Below are positions 14,582-23,404 of a stretch of DNA of 45,725 bases, in pieces. Made by a program: the position numbers and the translations under genes. Location of the stretch: contig CAZPZD010000016.1 in NCBI GenBank assembly GCA_964590515.1, forward strand, positions 1-45,725, read 5' to 3'. The notes beneath the pieces were generated by a model. The model saw only the letters and a list, made by a program, of their open reading frames with translations, did no database searches and had not been told where the DNA came from. Each line of letters starts with the position of its first letter. Position 1 is the first letter of the stretch. The DNA is from JADFRG01 sp964590515 (GTDB lineage Bacteria > Chloroflexota > Anaerolineae > Anaerolineales > E44-bin32).

Positions 14582-15457
14582 TCAATCTCCCGGTGCTTCG
14601 ACCCGTGAGCGGCCGGATCGAGTCAGCCAGTCGCTCAGCCAGCTTGGCAGGCCAGCGATCCGGCGTGGGCGAAAGAAGGTGGCCAGAATGTTCCGCAAAC
14701 GGCTGCGGTCGAGCTTTCGAATCATCTTGCCATTGTGGGTGATCGAGATGATGCCAGTCTCTTCGGAGACAACCACCGACACCGCATCGCTCACTTCACT
14801 GAGCCCCAGGGCGGCTCGGTGACGCAGGCCAAGTTTGCGCCGGGTGCCGGCTGCCAGGGTGCCGCCGGCGGAGAGTGGCATCACGCAGGAGGCGGCCGCG
14901 ATCCGATCGCCCCGGATGATCACCGCGCCGTCGTGCAATGGAGTATTTACGTAGAAAATCTGGATCAACAGTTCGGTAGTGAGCCTGGCATCCAAGGGCA
15001 CGCCGGTCTCGACGTACTCATCCAGCCGGTCCTCGCGCTCGATCGTGATCAGCGCCCCGTAGCGAATTTCGGCCAACCGTTCGGCCGCGCTGACAATCAG
15101 ATTCACAGTTCGTTCGGCCTCCGCTGGCTCGGAGAAGAGGCTGAAGAAGGTTCCGGCCCGCCCCAGGCGTTCGAAGGCTCTCCGAATCTCAGGGGCAAAG
15201 ACGACCGGGATGACGAACAGCAGGGCGGGCAGGGTGGCGGTCAGCAAGGAGGAGAAGGCCGGCAGCGGAAGCAGGCTGGTGAGCAGAACCATGATGATGA
15301 TCAGCAGGACCATCCCCCGCAGCAGCACCACCGCCCGAGTCCCTCTCAACAGGCTGATCACCAGGAAGAAGACCCCGGTCACCAGCAGCAGGTCGAGGAT
15401 GGCCAGGGCATCCAGTCGCTGGAGGAAGAATCGGACTTCGGCCAGCAGTTCGCTCAT
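14582..15457 (-). CDS. cdaA: Membrane diadenylate cyclase CdaA
   Basis: 291 residues. It condenses two ATP into cyclic di-AMP. Three N-terminal membrane helices (about 15-85) precede the DAC (DisA_N) domain. The domain is marked by the DGA motif (LHDGAVIIRGD), the following CVMPLS, and the RHRAALGLSE motif, all needed for catalysis. A further stretch after the domain (residues 250-291) is Arg-rich. The 120 bp upstream hold a very short frame ending in ATGA at the cdaA start but no convincing promoter. cdaR follows after 4 bp. Confidence 0.96.
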   Translation of the reverse strand: MSELLAEVRFFLQRLDALAILDLLLVTGVFFLVISLLRGTRAVVLLRGMVLLIIIMVLLTSLLPLPAFSSLLTATLPALLFVIPVVFAPEIRRAFERLGRAGTFFSLFSEPAEAERTVNLIVSAAERLAEIRYGALITIEREDRLDEYVETGVPLDARLTTELLIQIFYVNTPLHDGAVIIRGDRIAAASCVMPLSAGGTLAAGTRRKLGLRHRAALGLSEVSDAVSVVVSEETGIISITHNGKMIRKLDRSRLRNILATFFRPRRIAGLPSWLSDWLTRSGRSRVEAPGD

Positions 15458-15577
15458 AGCAGATCCGCGCGGCAGGCGCGCCTGTGGGTCTTGCTTGCCA
15501 TAGGCTCCATATGATGAGAACCCGAGAGGCTGCCGCTCGCCGCGCCCGAGATTACGCCCGACGGCGGCAGAGGGGGC

Positions 15578-17893
15578 CTAGCTGCTGTGCAGGTTGCGCA
15601 GCAGCTCCACGTAGTCTTCCACGTCAGGCGGGTCAAGGTCGATGATCGCTTGGATGCTGCGGATCGCGTCTTCGTTCTGACCGGCGTCCAGCTGGACCTC
15701 GCCCAGTGCGTCGTATTGGGAGATGGCGTCGGCGGTCCGGCCGGCGGCCTTATAGGCCTCCGCCAGTCTGGCGTGCAGCGATTGCTTGCCGGGATGCTCG
15801 CGGGCCATGTCCTCCAAGAGGTTCAGTGCCTCCGGCCCGCGGCCGGACTCCACCAGAAACTCCAGGTAACTGTCCAACTCCTTGGCGGCCTGATCCTCCT
15901 GCCCGATGCGCAGATTGAGGTCGATCAGGTTTACCCGGGCCTTGTCGTCCCCAGGATCGAGGGTGCGGATCTGTTCATACACTCGGAGGGCCCGCCGCTG
16001 ATCGAGGCGGGAGAGGTCCATATCCCCCATCATGTGCAAGATCTTCAGTGACCATCCGTTCCCGGTTGACATCTGCTGCGACAGCCGCAGCGAGTTGGCC
16101 AGAGTCTTGCGGGCCATATCGATCTCGGCCATGTCGCGATAAATCCCAGCGAGTTCGAGTGACTGGGTAAGCGCCTCGTCTCCCCGGTCCTGCTGCACGA
16201 GCAGGTCGATCAGGCGCGTGCGAGCCGGGATGTCCACCGGAGTGAACTGTAGGATTTTCATGTATACATCCGCGGCCTGGGCGCTCTCGCCGCGCACCCG
16301 ATGGGTCTCCGCAACCACCGAGAGTTTGGCATAACCGGCTTCCGGTCGTCCGGCCGCGATCTGAATTTCCGCCATCCGGCGGTGGAGCGCCAAATAGGTA
16401 GGAGCGTAATCCAATGCCAACATGGATTCTTCCATGGCCGAGGCATATAGACCCTGGTCCATCATCCGATCGACCCGCTGCATCGACTTGAGGACTCGAT
16501 CGGTGTCGCTCACTGCGAGCATTCCGGCGATGGGGACCACTCCGCCACCCTCGCCCTTCTTGTCAAGCTCCACTCTGGCCTGCTTCAGACGCTTGAGCCA
16601 CTCCGGACCGCTCAGGAACTTGAGCGTGCTGTCGACGATTTTGGTCAGCTGTTTCTTGTCGCCCTCGGACTGGGATGCCAACAGAGTCTCGTAGTACTGG
16701 TTGAGCTCATTCGATTGGCCCTGCGCGACAGTAAGCCCGTCGGCCAATTTGAGGGCCTGTAGCAAATAGCGGGTGGCTTCGCGGATGTCGTTCTTGTTCT
16801 TGGCCAGCCGTCCCAGGGCGAGGTTGGCGCCCAGGGCCAGGCCGGGATGCCCCAAGGAGGCCACCAGATGCTTGCGGGCCTCGTCGATCTTGCCCAGCTC
16901 CTTCAGCAGCATCGCCAGGTTGTAGTGGGCGGCAGGATGCTCGAGCCCACTTTCCATCGCCCGGGTGAATTCTTTGACTGCCTGTTCTTTATGGCCACGG
17001 GTCTGCAGGTCGATGGCTTGGGCCAGGTAGCGATAGATTGCAGATCCGGGTTTGAGTTCCCCGGTCTGGCCACTTGCGATTCTGGCCATTCCGAGCCCCT
17101 GCTCCTTGCCGTTGTCCTTTGGCTCCTCGAAGAGAATCCCGGCCAGGATCGTCAATGCTTCGCCCTGCGCCGCCGTCTCGGGATCCTTCAGCTGATCGTC
17201 GGGCTCGATGGGCTGTTCGGCATCCGAGTGGAGGAACTCCTGCACCTGCGCCATCCGTAACGGGGCGGTGCCCCCGCGCGGCTGGGGTGGGGGTGGCAGC
17301 TTCTTACCCTGGTTGAGCAGCCGCAAGTAGCGAGTGGCCTCTGGATCGCCGGGCAGGATCGCCAGCGAACGTTGAACTGCCTCTTTGGCCCGGTCGATCT
17401 TGCCTCCGCTGGCCAGGATCGAGGCTACCGAGAGGTATTCGAGAGTCGAGTCCCGGGTGCGACCAAGGCGTTCATAGGTGAGGGCGAGGCGAGTGCGGGA
17501 GGCCAGGTTCCGCGGGTCGAGGCGGGCGATGTGGCGCCAGTTGTCCACGGCCTTGCCGGCGTCTTTGCGCCTGATGTACATGTCGGCCGAATCCTCGCGG
17601 GCCTGGATGGACTCCTTGATTTTTCCCAGGCGCTCGTAGATTTCGGCGCACTTCTCTACCGGGATGGGGTCTTCGGGGCTGGCCTGGGCAGCGGTCTTGT
17701 ACACGAGCAGGGCCTCATCCAGCTGCCCGGTCTCGAGTAAGGCCAGCGCCAGGCTGTTCAGCGCGTTGGGGTGGTTAGGAAACTCCGCCAGCGCCTTGCG
17801 GTAGAACTCGATGGCCCGGTTCCATTGAAGGTCCCAGGCCGCCGAGTGCCCCAGGCGCATCGATTCATTAAAGAGGTCTTCGCGTCCAGCCAT
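15578..17893 (-). CDS. Large cytoplasmic TPR-repeat protein
   Basis: 771 residues built almost wholly of tetratricopeptide repeats. Typical units are recognisable throughout (ALNSLALALLETGQLDEAL, AHYNLAMLLKELGKIDEARK, LHARLAEAYKAAGRTADAIS), with recurring GR/GK-x-x-A turns. There is no signal peptide or membrane segment. A less repetitive stretch near residues 200-260 is Pro- and Glu-rich. Such proteins are scaffolds; the partner is unknown. It lies 120 bp upstream of cdaA, so it may belong to that transcription unit. Its own extended -10 element is at 17910-17918. Confidence 0.9.
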   Translation of the reverse strand: MAGREDLFNESMRLGHSAAWDLQWNRAIEFYRKALAEFPNHPNALNSLALALLETGQLDEALLVYKTAAQASPEDPIPVEKCAEIYERLGKIKESIQAREDSADMYIRRKDAGKAVDNWRHIARLDPRNLASRTRLALTYERLGRTRDSTLEYLSVASILASGGKIDRAKEAVQRSLAILPGDPEATRYLRLLNQGKKLPPPPQPRGGTAPLRMAQVQEFLHSDAEQPIEPDDQLKDPETAAQGEALTILAGILFEEPKDNGKEQGLGMARIASGQTGELKPGSAIYRYLAQAIDLQTRGHKEQAVKEFTRAMESGLEHPAAHYNLAMLLKELGKIDEARKHLVASLGHPGLALGANLALGRLAKNKNDIREATRYLLQALKLADGLTVAQGQSNELNQYYETLLASQSEGDKKQLTKIVDSTLKFLSGPEWLKRLKQARVELDKKGEGGGVVPIAGMLAVSDTDRVLKSMQRVDRMMDQGLYASAMEESMLALDYAPTYLALHRRMAEIQIAAGRPEAGYAKLSVVAETHRVRGESAQAADVYMKILQFTPVDIPARTRLIDLLVQQDRGDEALTQSLELAGIYRDMAEIDMARKTLANSLRLSQQMSTGNGWSLKILHMMGDMDLSRLDQRRALRVYEQIRTLDPGDDKARVNLIDLNLRIGQEDQAAKELDSYLEFLVESGRGPEALNLLEDMAREHPGKQSLHARLAEAYKAAGRTADAISQYDALGEVQLDAGQNEDAIRSIQAIIDLDPPDVEDYVELLRNLHSS

Positions 17894-17909
17894 TGCGAAT
17901 TGGGAGCGG

Positions 17910-17918
17910 ATTCTAGCA
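17910..17918 (-). promoter_or_regulatory. Extended -10 promoter for the TPR gene
   Basis: Minus-strand TGCTAGAAT gives an extended -10 (TGn plus TAGAAT) followed by CCG. A start near 17902 would leave a leader of only about 9 nt before ATG 17893, with no ribosome-binding site. Confidence 0.45.
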
Positions 17919-18021
17919 CAGGAGCAGGAGGATCACTTCCGGCACCAATGCTAGCCGGCATGCGGCGAGCCTTCGAGGGTGTTCGGAAGCCGGGGCCTCG
18001 CCCAGAGCGGCCGGCCGGTCC

Positions 18022-20790
18022 TCAGTCGATCGGCTCCATCTGTTCCCAGTTGGGGCCGGCCTTGGCGTCGGTCTTCAGAGGCACCTTGAGCTTGTAGGCC
18101 GATTGCATAACCTGCTGGACCACTTTGGCGGTCTTCTTGAGTTGGGCGGTGGGAACTTCGAAGACCAATTCGTCATGGACTTGCAGCAGCATGCTGGCCT
18201 TCAACTTTGCCGATCGCAGCGCCCGCGGCAGTTCAATCATGGCGAGCTTGATGATGTCGGCCGCCGAGCCTTGAATTGGCGAATTCACCGCCTCCCGTTC
18301 CGCCCTGGCCCGCAGCTGAGTGGGGCTGGGCTGTCCGCCCTTGGCAAGCTGTGGGAAATAGCGTCGTCGGCCGAGCAGGGTTTCGACATAACCCCGCTCC
18401 GCCGCCTGCTCGCGGGCCTGATCGAGGTAAGCCCGCACTCCGGGGAATTGCTCGAAGTACACCTTGACGAACTCCTCGGCTTCGGCCAGGGTGAGGTCGG
18501 TGGCCCGGGTGAGCCCGAAGGGGGACATTCCATAAATCAGGCCAAAGTTTACGGCCTTGGCACTGCGCCGTTGCTCAGGGGTCACCTTCTTCACGGTGGT
18601 GCCGAAAACTGCAGCCGCCGTGGCGGCGTGAATGTCCTGATCTTCGTGAAAAGCCTTGATCATGGTTTTGTCGACCGCGATGTGGGCCACCACCCGCAGC
18701 TCGATCTGTGAGTAGTCCACCGCGAGCAGAGTATTGCCAGGCTCCGCAATGAAGGCCCGCCGGATCTTTCGCCCCAGCTCGGTGCGGATTGGAATGTTCT
18801 GGAGATTCGGGTTGGCCGAGGCGAGCCGGCCGGTCACGGCACCCGCCTGGCTGTAGGAGGTGTGGACCCGTTTTGTCTTTGGGTTGAGCTGCGCTGGCAG
18901 AGCGTCGGCATAGGTCGATTTGAGCTTGGAGAGTTCGCGGTGTTCGAGGATCAGCGCCACGACCTTGTGTTCTTCGCGCAGTGACTCCAGTACATCCGCG
19001 GCGGTGGAGTATTGACCGGCTGCGGTTCGCCGCGCTCCGTCCGCCGGCTTCAAGCCCAGCTCATCAAACAGCACTTGCGAAAGCTGCTGGGTGGAGTTCA
19101 CGTTGAAGGGGTGTCCGACCAGCTTGAAGAGTTTGGTCTCGAGGGTCTCCACCCGGGCGGCCAGCTCCTTGGACAGTTTGGCCAGGAACTTGGTGTCCAA
19201 GGCAACCCCCGCGATTTCCATGTCGGCGAGCACCCGGACCAGCGGCATCTCCAGGTCGTAGAACAGCGAGGCCTGTCCTCGCTGGGCGAGCTCCTTCTCC
19301 AAAACCTTGCGCAGCCTGAGGCAGACTTCGGCGTCTGCGGCAGCGTAGGGAGCGACCCGCTCGATCGAGACCTGGGCCATTGTGCGCTGCTTGCTTCCAG
19401 TCCCGATCAATTCGCTGATCTCCGTCATTTCGATCCCGAGCCGGACCCAGGCAAGGTTCTTGAGCCCCAGACTGTGGGAGGAGGGATTGATCAGCCACTC
19501 GGCCAACATGGTGTCGAAGCTGAGCGGCCCGGCCTCGAGCCCATAGCGGGCCAGGACGGTAAAGTCGAACTTGAGATTGTGACCGACTTTCTCGATCCTG
19601 GCATCCGTGAGCGGGCCCCGGAGCGCTTGGATCACGGTCGACAGATCGAGCTGCCGGGCTCCGGAGAGGTCCGGAAGATGGCCAACCGGCACGTAGTAAC
19701 CTTCGCCGGGCTTGACGGCCAGCGAGATTCCCACCAGTTCGGAGCGCATCTCGTCGGGGGCCGTAGTCTCGACATCAAAGGCGATCGATTTCGCTTTCGC
19801 CAGGCGGGCTGCCAATGACTCCAGGGCCTCCGACGTGTCCACGACGTGGACCGTCGTCTCCGGACCGGACTTCGCTTCACTCGCATAGAGCTCGGCCGAT
19901 TCGCCGGCTTGCTTGGTAACCCGGTCGAGCAGCGAGCGGAATTCAAGCTCGCGAAATAGCGGGACAATGCGGTCCCGATCGTATTGGCGTGCCCGGCAGG
20001 CCTCGAGATCGAATTCGATCGGAACATTGGTCACGATCTCACCCAGCTTGCGGCTGAGCTGGGCATCTTCCCGTCCGGCTTCCAGTTTGCTGCGGAAGCG
20101 CTCCGGGATCTCGGCAAGGTTCCGGTAGACGCCCTTCAAGTCTCCGTAATCGTGAAGCAGCGAGACCGCGGTCTTCTCCCCGATGCCTTTCACCCCGGGG
20201 ATATTGTCACTCGTGTCCCCCACTAAGGCTTTGAGATCGATCAGCTGGGCCGGGTCGAGTTGGTATTTCTGCTTAACTTGCTTTGGGCCGTAGTCGATCG
20301 CTTCGGCCAGCTTCTGGCCGGCGAGCCGGATGATCACGTTCTCGCTGGCCAACTGGAGCAGGTCCCGGTCACCCGTCAGGATGACGACCTGGACACCTTT
20401 CTTGCTCACTTTTCGGGCGATGGTGCCGAGCACGTCGTCGGCTTCGTATCCGTCGGCCTCCAGAATCGGGATGCCGAACGCCTCCACGACCTCCCGGATC
20501 CGGTCGATCTGCAGTCTCAGGTCATCCGGCATCTTCTCCCGGGTGCCCTTGTAGTCGGCGAACAGGTCGTCGCGGAAGGTTCGGCCGATGTCGAAAGAGA
20601 CGGCCAGGTACTCAGGGGATTCCTGTTCCAGCAGGCGCAGGATCACCGAGGTGAAACCGTAGGTCCCGGCGGTTGGTTCCCCGGAAGCGGTCATCCAGCG
20701 GGCCGGATCGCCGCCCCGGGTCAGGGCGTAGTACGCCCGATAGGCCAGGGCATGGCCATCGATGAGGTACAGCCGGGGGGCGAGGGTCAC
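18022..20790 (-). CDS. polA: DNA polymerase I
   Basis: 922 residues from GTG 20790, which overlaps the preceding gene's stop in GTGA; the frame is open upstream only as shadow of that gene. It contains the 5' nuclease (LYLIDGHALAYRAYYAL, GVKGIGEKTA), a 3'-5' exonuclease that keeps its acidic residues (FDVETT, NLKFD, and YAAADAEV for ExoIII), and the family A polymerase (DYSQIELRVVAHI, HDELVFEVP). Proofreading therefore looks intact, unlike in many Gram-positive PolA proteins. It functions in Okazaki processing and repair. Translation is coupled to the Ig-like lipoprotein, an odd partner. Confidence 0.96.
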   Translation of the reverse strand: MTLAPRLYLIDGHALAYRAYYALTRGGDPARWMTASGEPTAGTYGFTSVILRLLEQESPEYLAVSFDIGRTFRDDLFADYKGTREKMPDDLRLQIDRIREVVEAFGIPILEADGYEADDVLGTIARKVSKKGVQVVILTGDRDLLQLASENVIIRLAGQKLAEAIDYGPKQVKQKYQLDPAQLIDLKALVGDTSDNIPGVKGIGEKTAVSLLHDYGDLKGVYRNLAEIPERFRSKLEAGREDAQLSRKLGEIVTNVPIEFDLEACRARQYDRDRIVPLFRELEFRSLLDRVTKQAGESAELYASEAKSGPETTVHVVDTSEALESLAARLAKAKSIAFDVETTAPDEMRSELVGISLAVKPGEGYYVPVGHLPDLSGARQLDLSTVIQALRGPLTDARIEKVGHNLKFDFTVLARYGLEAGPLSFDTMLAEWLINPSSHSLGLKNLAWVRLGIEMTEISELIGTGSKQRTMAQVSIERVAPYAAADAEVCLRLRKVLEKELAQRGQASLFYDLEMPLVRVLADMEIAGVALDTKFLAKLSKELAARVETLETKLFKLVGHPFNVNSTQQLSQVLFDELGLKPADGARRTAAGQYSTAADVLESLREEHKVVALILEHRELSKLKSTYADALPAQLNPKTKRVHTSYSQAGAVTGRLASANPNLQNIPIRTELGRKIRRAFIAEPGNTLLAVDYSQIELRVVAHIAVDKTMIKAFHEDQDIHAATAAAVFGTTVKKVTPEQRRSAKAVNFGLIYGMSPFGLTRATDLTLAEAEEFVKVYFEQFPGVRAYLDQAREQAAERGYVETLLGRRRYFPQLAKGGQPSPTQLRARAEREAVNSPIQGSAADIIKLAMIELPRALRSAKLKASMLLQVHDELVFEVPTAQLKKTAKVVQQVMQSAYKLKVPLKTDAKAGPNWEQMEPID

Positions 20791-21929
20791 CGAGGCGGAC
20801 CGACAATCCGGGGCGCCAGCCAGAAGGCCCAGTCCTGGAACGAGGGGCCGTTGGCCAGGACCGCAAGCACGAACTCGACGGACTTGCCGGCGAGCGATGA
20901 GAGGTCGACATCTAACGACTGAATGTTGCCGTCGTAGGTCTGATCCCACTGTTGAAGGTTTTGGAGCGCGCCGCCGTCGGCCCGGTAATTGAGCTGGAAG
21001 CGTACGTTGCACGCCAGGCCGTTGAACAGGCAGCCGATCACGGCTCGAAACCGATCGCCGGACTTGACCTGGAAGGCCGGGTACTTGCCGGTGATCACCC
21101 CGTTGTCGATCCACTGTGGGTGGGTTTCGAGGGCAGGTTCATCCTCGGTGATCCCGTTCTCGAGCTTCGGCGCGTTCAGCTTGATGATGAAGCCCTGAAT
21201 ATCGGTGTCGGTGCCGGGGCAGCTGAGGATGCCTGCACCACTGACCCATTCGGCGGAGCAATAGGTGGCGACGAAATCCTTCACCACTGCCGGCTGAGGA
21301 GTTGGAGTAGCTCCAACCACGATCTGGACGAAGAAGGGCTGATCGAAGTTGACCCCGATCCCGAAGAGTACGCCGGCTGCCGAACGCAGCATCCAATTGC
21401 CACGGTGAGAGCCGTCCGCGCTCGGTGCCTTGAGCGAGGCCCGGATATCCACTTCAGTTCCGGGTGCGACCGTGCCCGGGAGCGGTGAGGAAGGCGGGCC
21501 GGACATGATGTTTCCGCTCTGGAAGACCAAGTCGTAGTCCGAGGTCCAGGCACAGGTCCCCGCGTTCTGCAACCGCCAGATCTTTTCGAATGAATTCCCC
21601 GCCGGGATGTTGGTGTTGTCCGGAATGCTGACGTCGCGAATGAAACGGGCCTGGTTGGTGCAGGTGGGGGTCGGACTGGTCGTCGGCGAGGGAACCGAAG
21701 TGGAGGAAGGCGTCGCGAGGGGTACCTCGGTAGCCGAAGGTTGCGGCGAAGGTGCCCCGACGGTTCCGGCGATCTGGGTGAGCTGGGCGGCCACCGTCTG
21801 GGCGGCTGCGGTGGCGAGGCTGTCCTCTTCTGGCTGTGGACTCTCGAAGCCAGGGAAGTTGCAGGCGGCGAGGCCGAGCAAGGCGGCCGCACCAACCCAG
21901 CTGAACCGGCGCATGGATGGTCGAGTCAT
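20787..21929 (-). CDS. Lipoprotein with NBR1-type Ig-like domain
   Basis: About 380 residues. ATG 21929 is fixed by a 4-base ATGA overlap with miaB; the longer frame upstream is miaB antisense shadow. The N-terminus MTRPSMRRFSWVG plus a hydrophobic run ends in the lipobox LAAC, so the mature protein should be lipid-anchored outside the membrane. A Ser/Thr/Pro-rich linker leads to an Ig-like domain of the kind first described in NBR1 (IPAGNSFEKIWRLQNAGTC, then GTVAPGTEVDI and GNWMLRS). A second, less familiar C-terminal region follows (about 220-380). Such lipoproteins are common in Anaerolineae-like genomes, from recollection. Function unknown. Confidence 0.8.
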   Translation of the reverse strand: MTRPSMRRFSWVGAAALLGLAACNFPGFESPQPEEDSLATAAAQTVAAQLTQIAGTVGAPSPQPSATEVPLATPSSTSVPSPTTSPTPTCTNQARFIRDVSIPDNTNIPAGNSFEKIWRLQNAGTCAWTSDYDLVFQSGNIMSGPPSSPLPGTVAPGTEVDIRASLKAPSADGSHRGNWMLRSAAGVLFGIGVNFDQPFFVQIVVGATPTPQPAVVKDFVATYCSAEWVSGAGILSCPGTDTDIQGFIIKLNAPKLENGITEDEPALETHPQWIDNGVITGKYPAFQVKSGDRFRAVIGCLFNGLACNVRFQLNYRADGGALQNLQQWDQTYDGNIQSLDVDLSSLAGKSVEFVLAVLANGPSFQDWAFWLAPRIVGPPR

Positions 21930-23320
21930 TGGATAGTAACCTCTGCAATCGAATGATTCAGAACGGTTAGCGGCTGGAGAGCGGCCGGCTGAGGGGACCG
22001 CGGCTCGTGGAGAAGCGAACCGCGCAGGCTCCATGGACCGGTGTGTTCAATCTTCACCTCGACCAGCTGCCCGCGGAATTCGGTCTCTGCCTCGAAGAAG
22101 ACCAGCTTGTTAGTGCGGCTGCGCCCCGTCCAACGGCCACCGCGCTTGCCTTCGACCAACACTTCGAGCTCACGGCCCAGAGCTCTGCGATGGATTCGCT
22201 CTGCGATGGCCGTCTGCAGGTCCTCGAGCAATTGGAATCGGCGCATCTTCTCGTGCTCGGGAACATCGTCGATCAGGCGACGGGCGGCGACGGTCCGCGG
22301 CCGAGCGGAGTAGCGCGCCAGATGGGCAACATCCAGCTCGAGTTCCGCGAGCAGCTCGTAAGTCCGTTGGAATTGGGTTTCACTTTCGCCGGGAAAGCCA
22401 ACGATGATATCGGTCGCAATCGAGGCGCCTGGCAGCCACTGGCGGATGCGATCGATTAGCCGGCGGTAGTCGTCGGCGCGATATCCGCGCCGCATCCGGC
22501 GGAGCACCTCATCATCCCCGGCCTGGACCGGGACTTCGATGTGTTCGCAGACTTTTTCGAGCTCGGCTACGGTCCGAAGCAATTGCTCCGACATCCAATT
22601 CGGATGGGAGGTCAGGAAGCGGATTCGCCGAATTCCATCGACTCCATGCACCGCCCGCAGTAAATCGGACAGGTTGGGGCCACCCGGGACTTCCATTCCA
22701 TAGCGATCGACGATCTGACCTAGCAACGTGACTTCCCGCACTCCCTGTTCCGCCAGGGAACGGACCTCGGCCACGATCTCTCCGACGCTCCGGCTGCGCT
22801 CCGGCCCGCGCCGGAATGGGATGATGCAGAACGTGCAGGCATGCGAGCAACCGTAGACGACCGGGACGTGGGCGCTGACCAACTGGCCGCGCTCGTGGAG
22901 CGGAAGCAACAAATCCCCATCCATGGCCGCGTAGCGACGCCGGGTGTCCTGCTTGTCGAGCGAGCGGCCGTCGGCCTGGGTGAGATGGTCGATGAGCGGT
23001 TGGGGATCGGAGGGCGGCGAGAAAACATCCACAAATGGGTAGGAAGCTTCGAGTTGTGGGCTGCCCTTCACGCCCACTAGGCAGCCCATCAGGTTGATGA
23101 CGACTTCAGGCCGGCTCTCCTTGAGCGGCCGAAGCGAGGTCAGCCGCCCGATCGCTCGATCCTCGGCGCTTTGGCGCACCACGCAGGTGTTCAGGACCAC
23201 CACATCGGCTTGTTCGGCTACGGGGGTCGAGCGGTAACCCAGTCCCTCCAGCGCGGAGGCGACTCGCTGCGAATCCGCCACGTTCATTTGACAACCGGCG
23301 GTCCAAATATGGTAGCGCAC
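21926..23320 (-). CDS. miaB: tRNA-2-methylthio-N6-dimethylallyladenosine synthase MiaB
   Basis: About 464 residues from GTG 23320. ATG 23329 would add three residues but sits inside TATAAT. It is a radical-SAM methylthiotransferase acting on A37 of tRNAs. Numbered from ATG 23329, the UPF0004 domain carries cluster cysteines C13, C49 and C83, and the radical SAM motif CSHACTFC gives C161, C165 and C168; a TRAM domain closes the protein. The usually conserved QNVNSYG box reads QIVDRYG, a divergence to note. The product type is clear, although separation from the sister MtaB/RimO families rests on overall pattern. It is the first gene of a coupled unit with the Ig lipoprotein and polA. Confidence 0.9.
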   Translation of the reverse strand: MRYHIWTAGCQMNVADSQRVASALEGLGYRSTPVAEQADVVVLNTCVVRQSAEDRAIGRLTSLRPLKESRPEVVINLMGCLVGVKGSPQLEASYPFVDVFSPPSDPQPLIDHLTQADGRSLDKQDTRRRYAAMDGDLLLPLHERGQLVSAHVPVVYGCSHACTFCIIPFRRGPERSRSVGEIVAEVRSLAEQGVREVTLLGQIVDRYGMEVPGGPNLSDLLRAVHGVDGIRRIRFLTSHPNWMSEQLLRTVAELEKVCEHIEVPVQAGDDEVLRRMRRGYRADDYRRLIDRIRQWLPGASIATDIIVGFPGESETQFQRTYELLAELELDVAHLARYSARPRTVAARRLIDDVPEHEKMRRFQLLEDLQTAIAERIHRRALGRELEVLVEGKRGGRWTGRSRTNKLVFFEAETEFRGQLVEVKIEHTGPWSLRGSLLHEPRSPQPAALQPLTVLNHSIAEVTIQ

Positions 23321-23327
23321 GGGCGCC

Positions 23328-23333
23328 ATTATA
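23328..23333 (-). promoter_or_regulatory. -10 box predicting a leaderless miaB transcript
   Basis: Perfect TATAAT on the minus strand with 7 nt before GTG 23320. The geometry is identical to lepB. No -35 is evident. Confidence 0.5.
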
Positions 23334-23404
23334 CTGTGCGCAAACCAGCGGACCTGGAGCCCCAGTTGGCAGAACCGGTGTGGTGCGGACCTCGTAGAAG
23401 CAGA

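Noticed and set aside
15458..15577. Possible leader peptide or small RNA before cdaA
   Set aside because: A short frame ends in ATGA at the cdaA start, but there is no ribosome-binding site, conserved motif or hairpin to support it.
20791..21114. Upstream extension of polA by 108 residues
   Set aside because: The stretch is Arg/Pro-rich shadow of the Ig-like lipoprotein gene. GTG 20790 matches the family start and overlaps the upstream stop by 4 bases.
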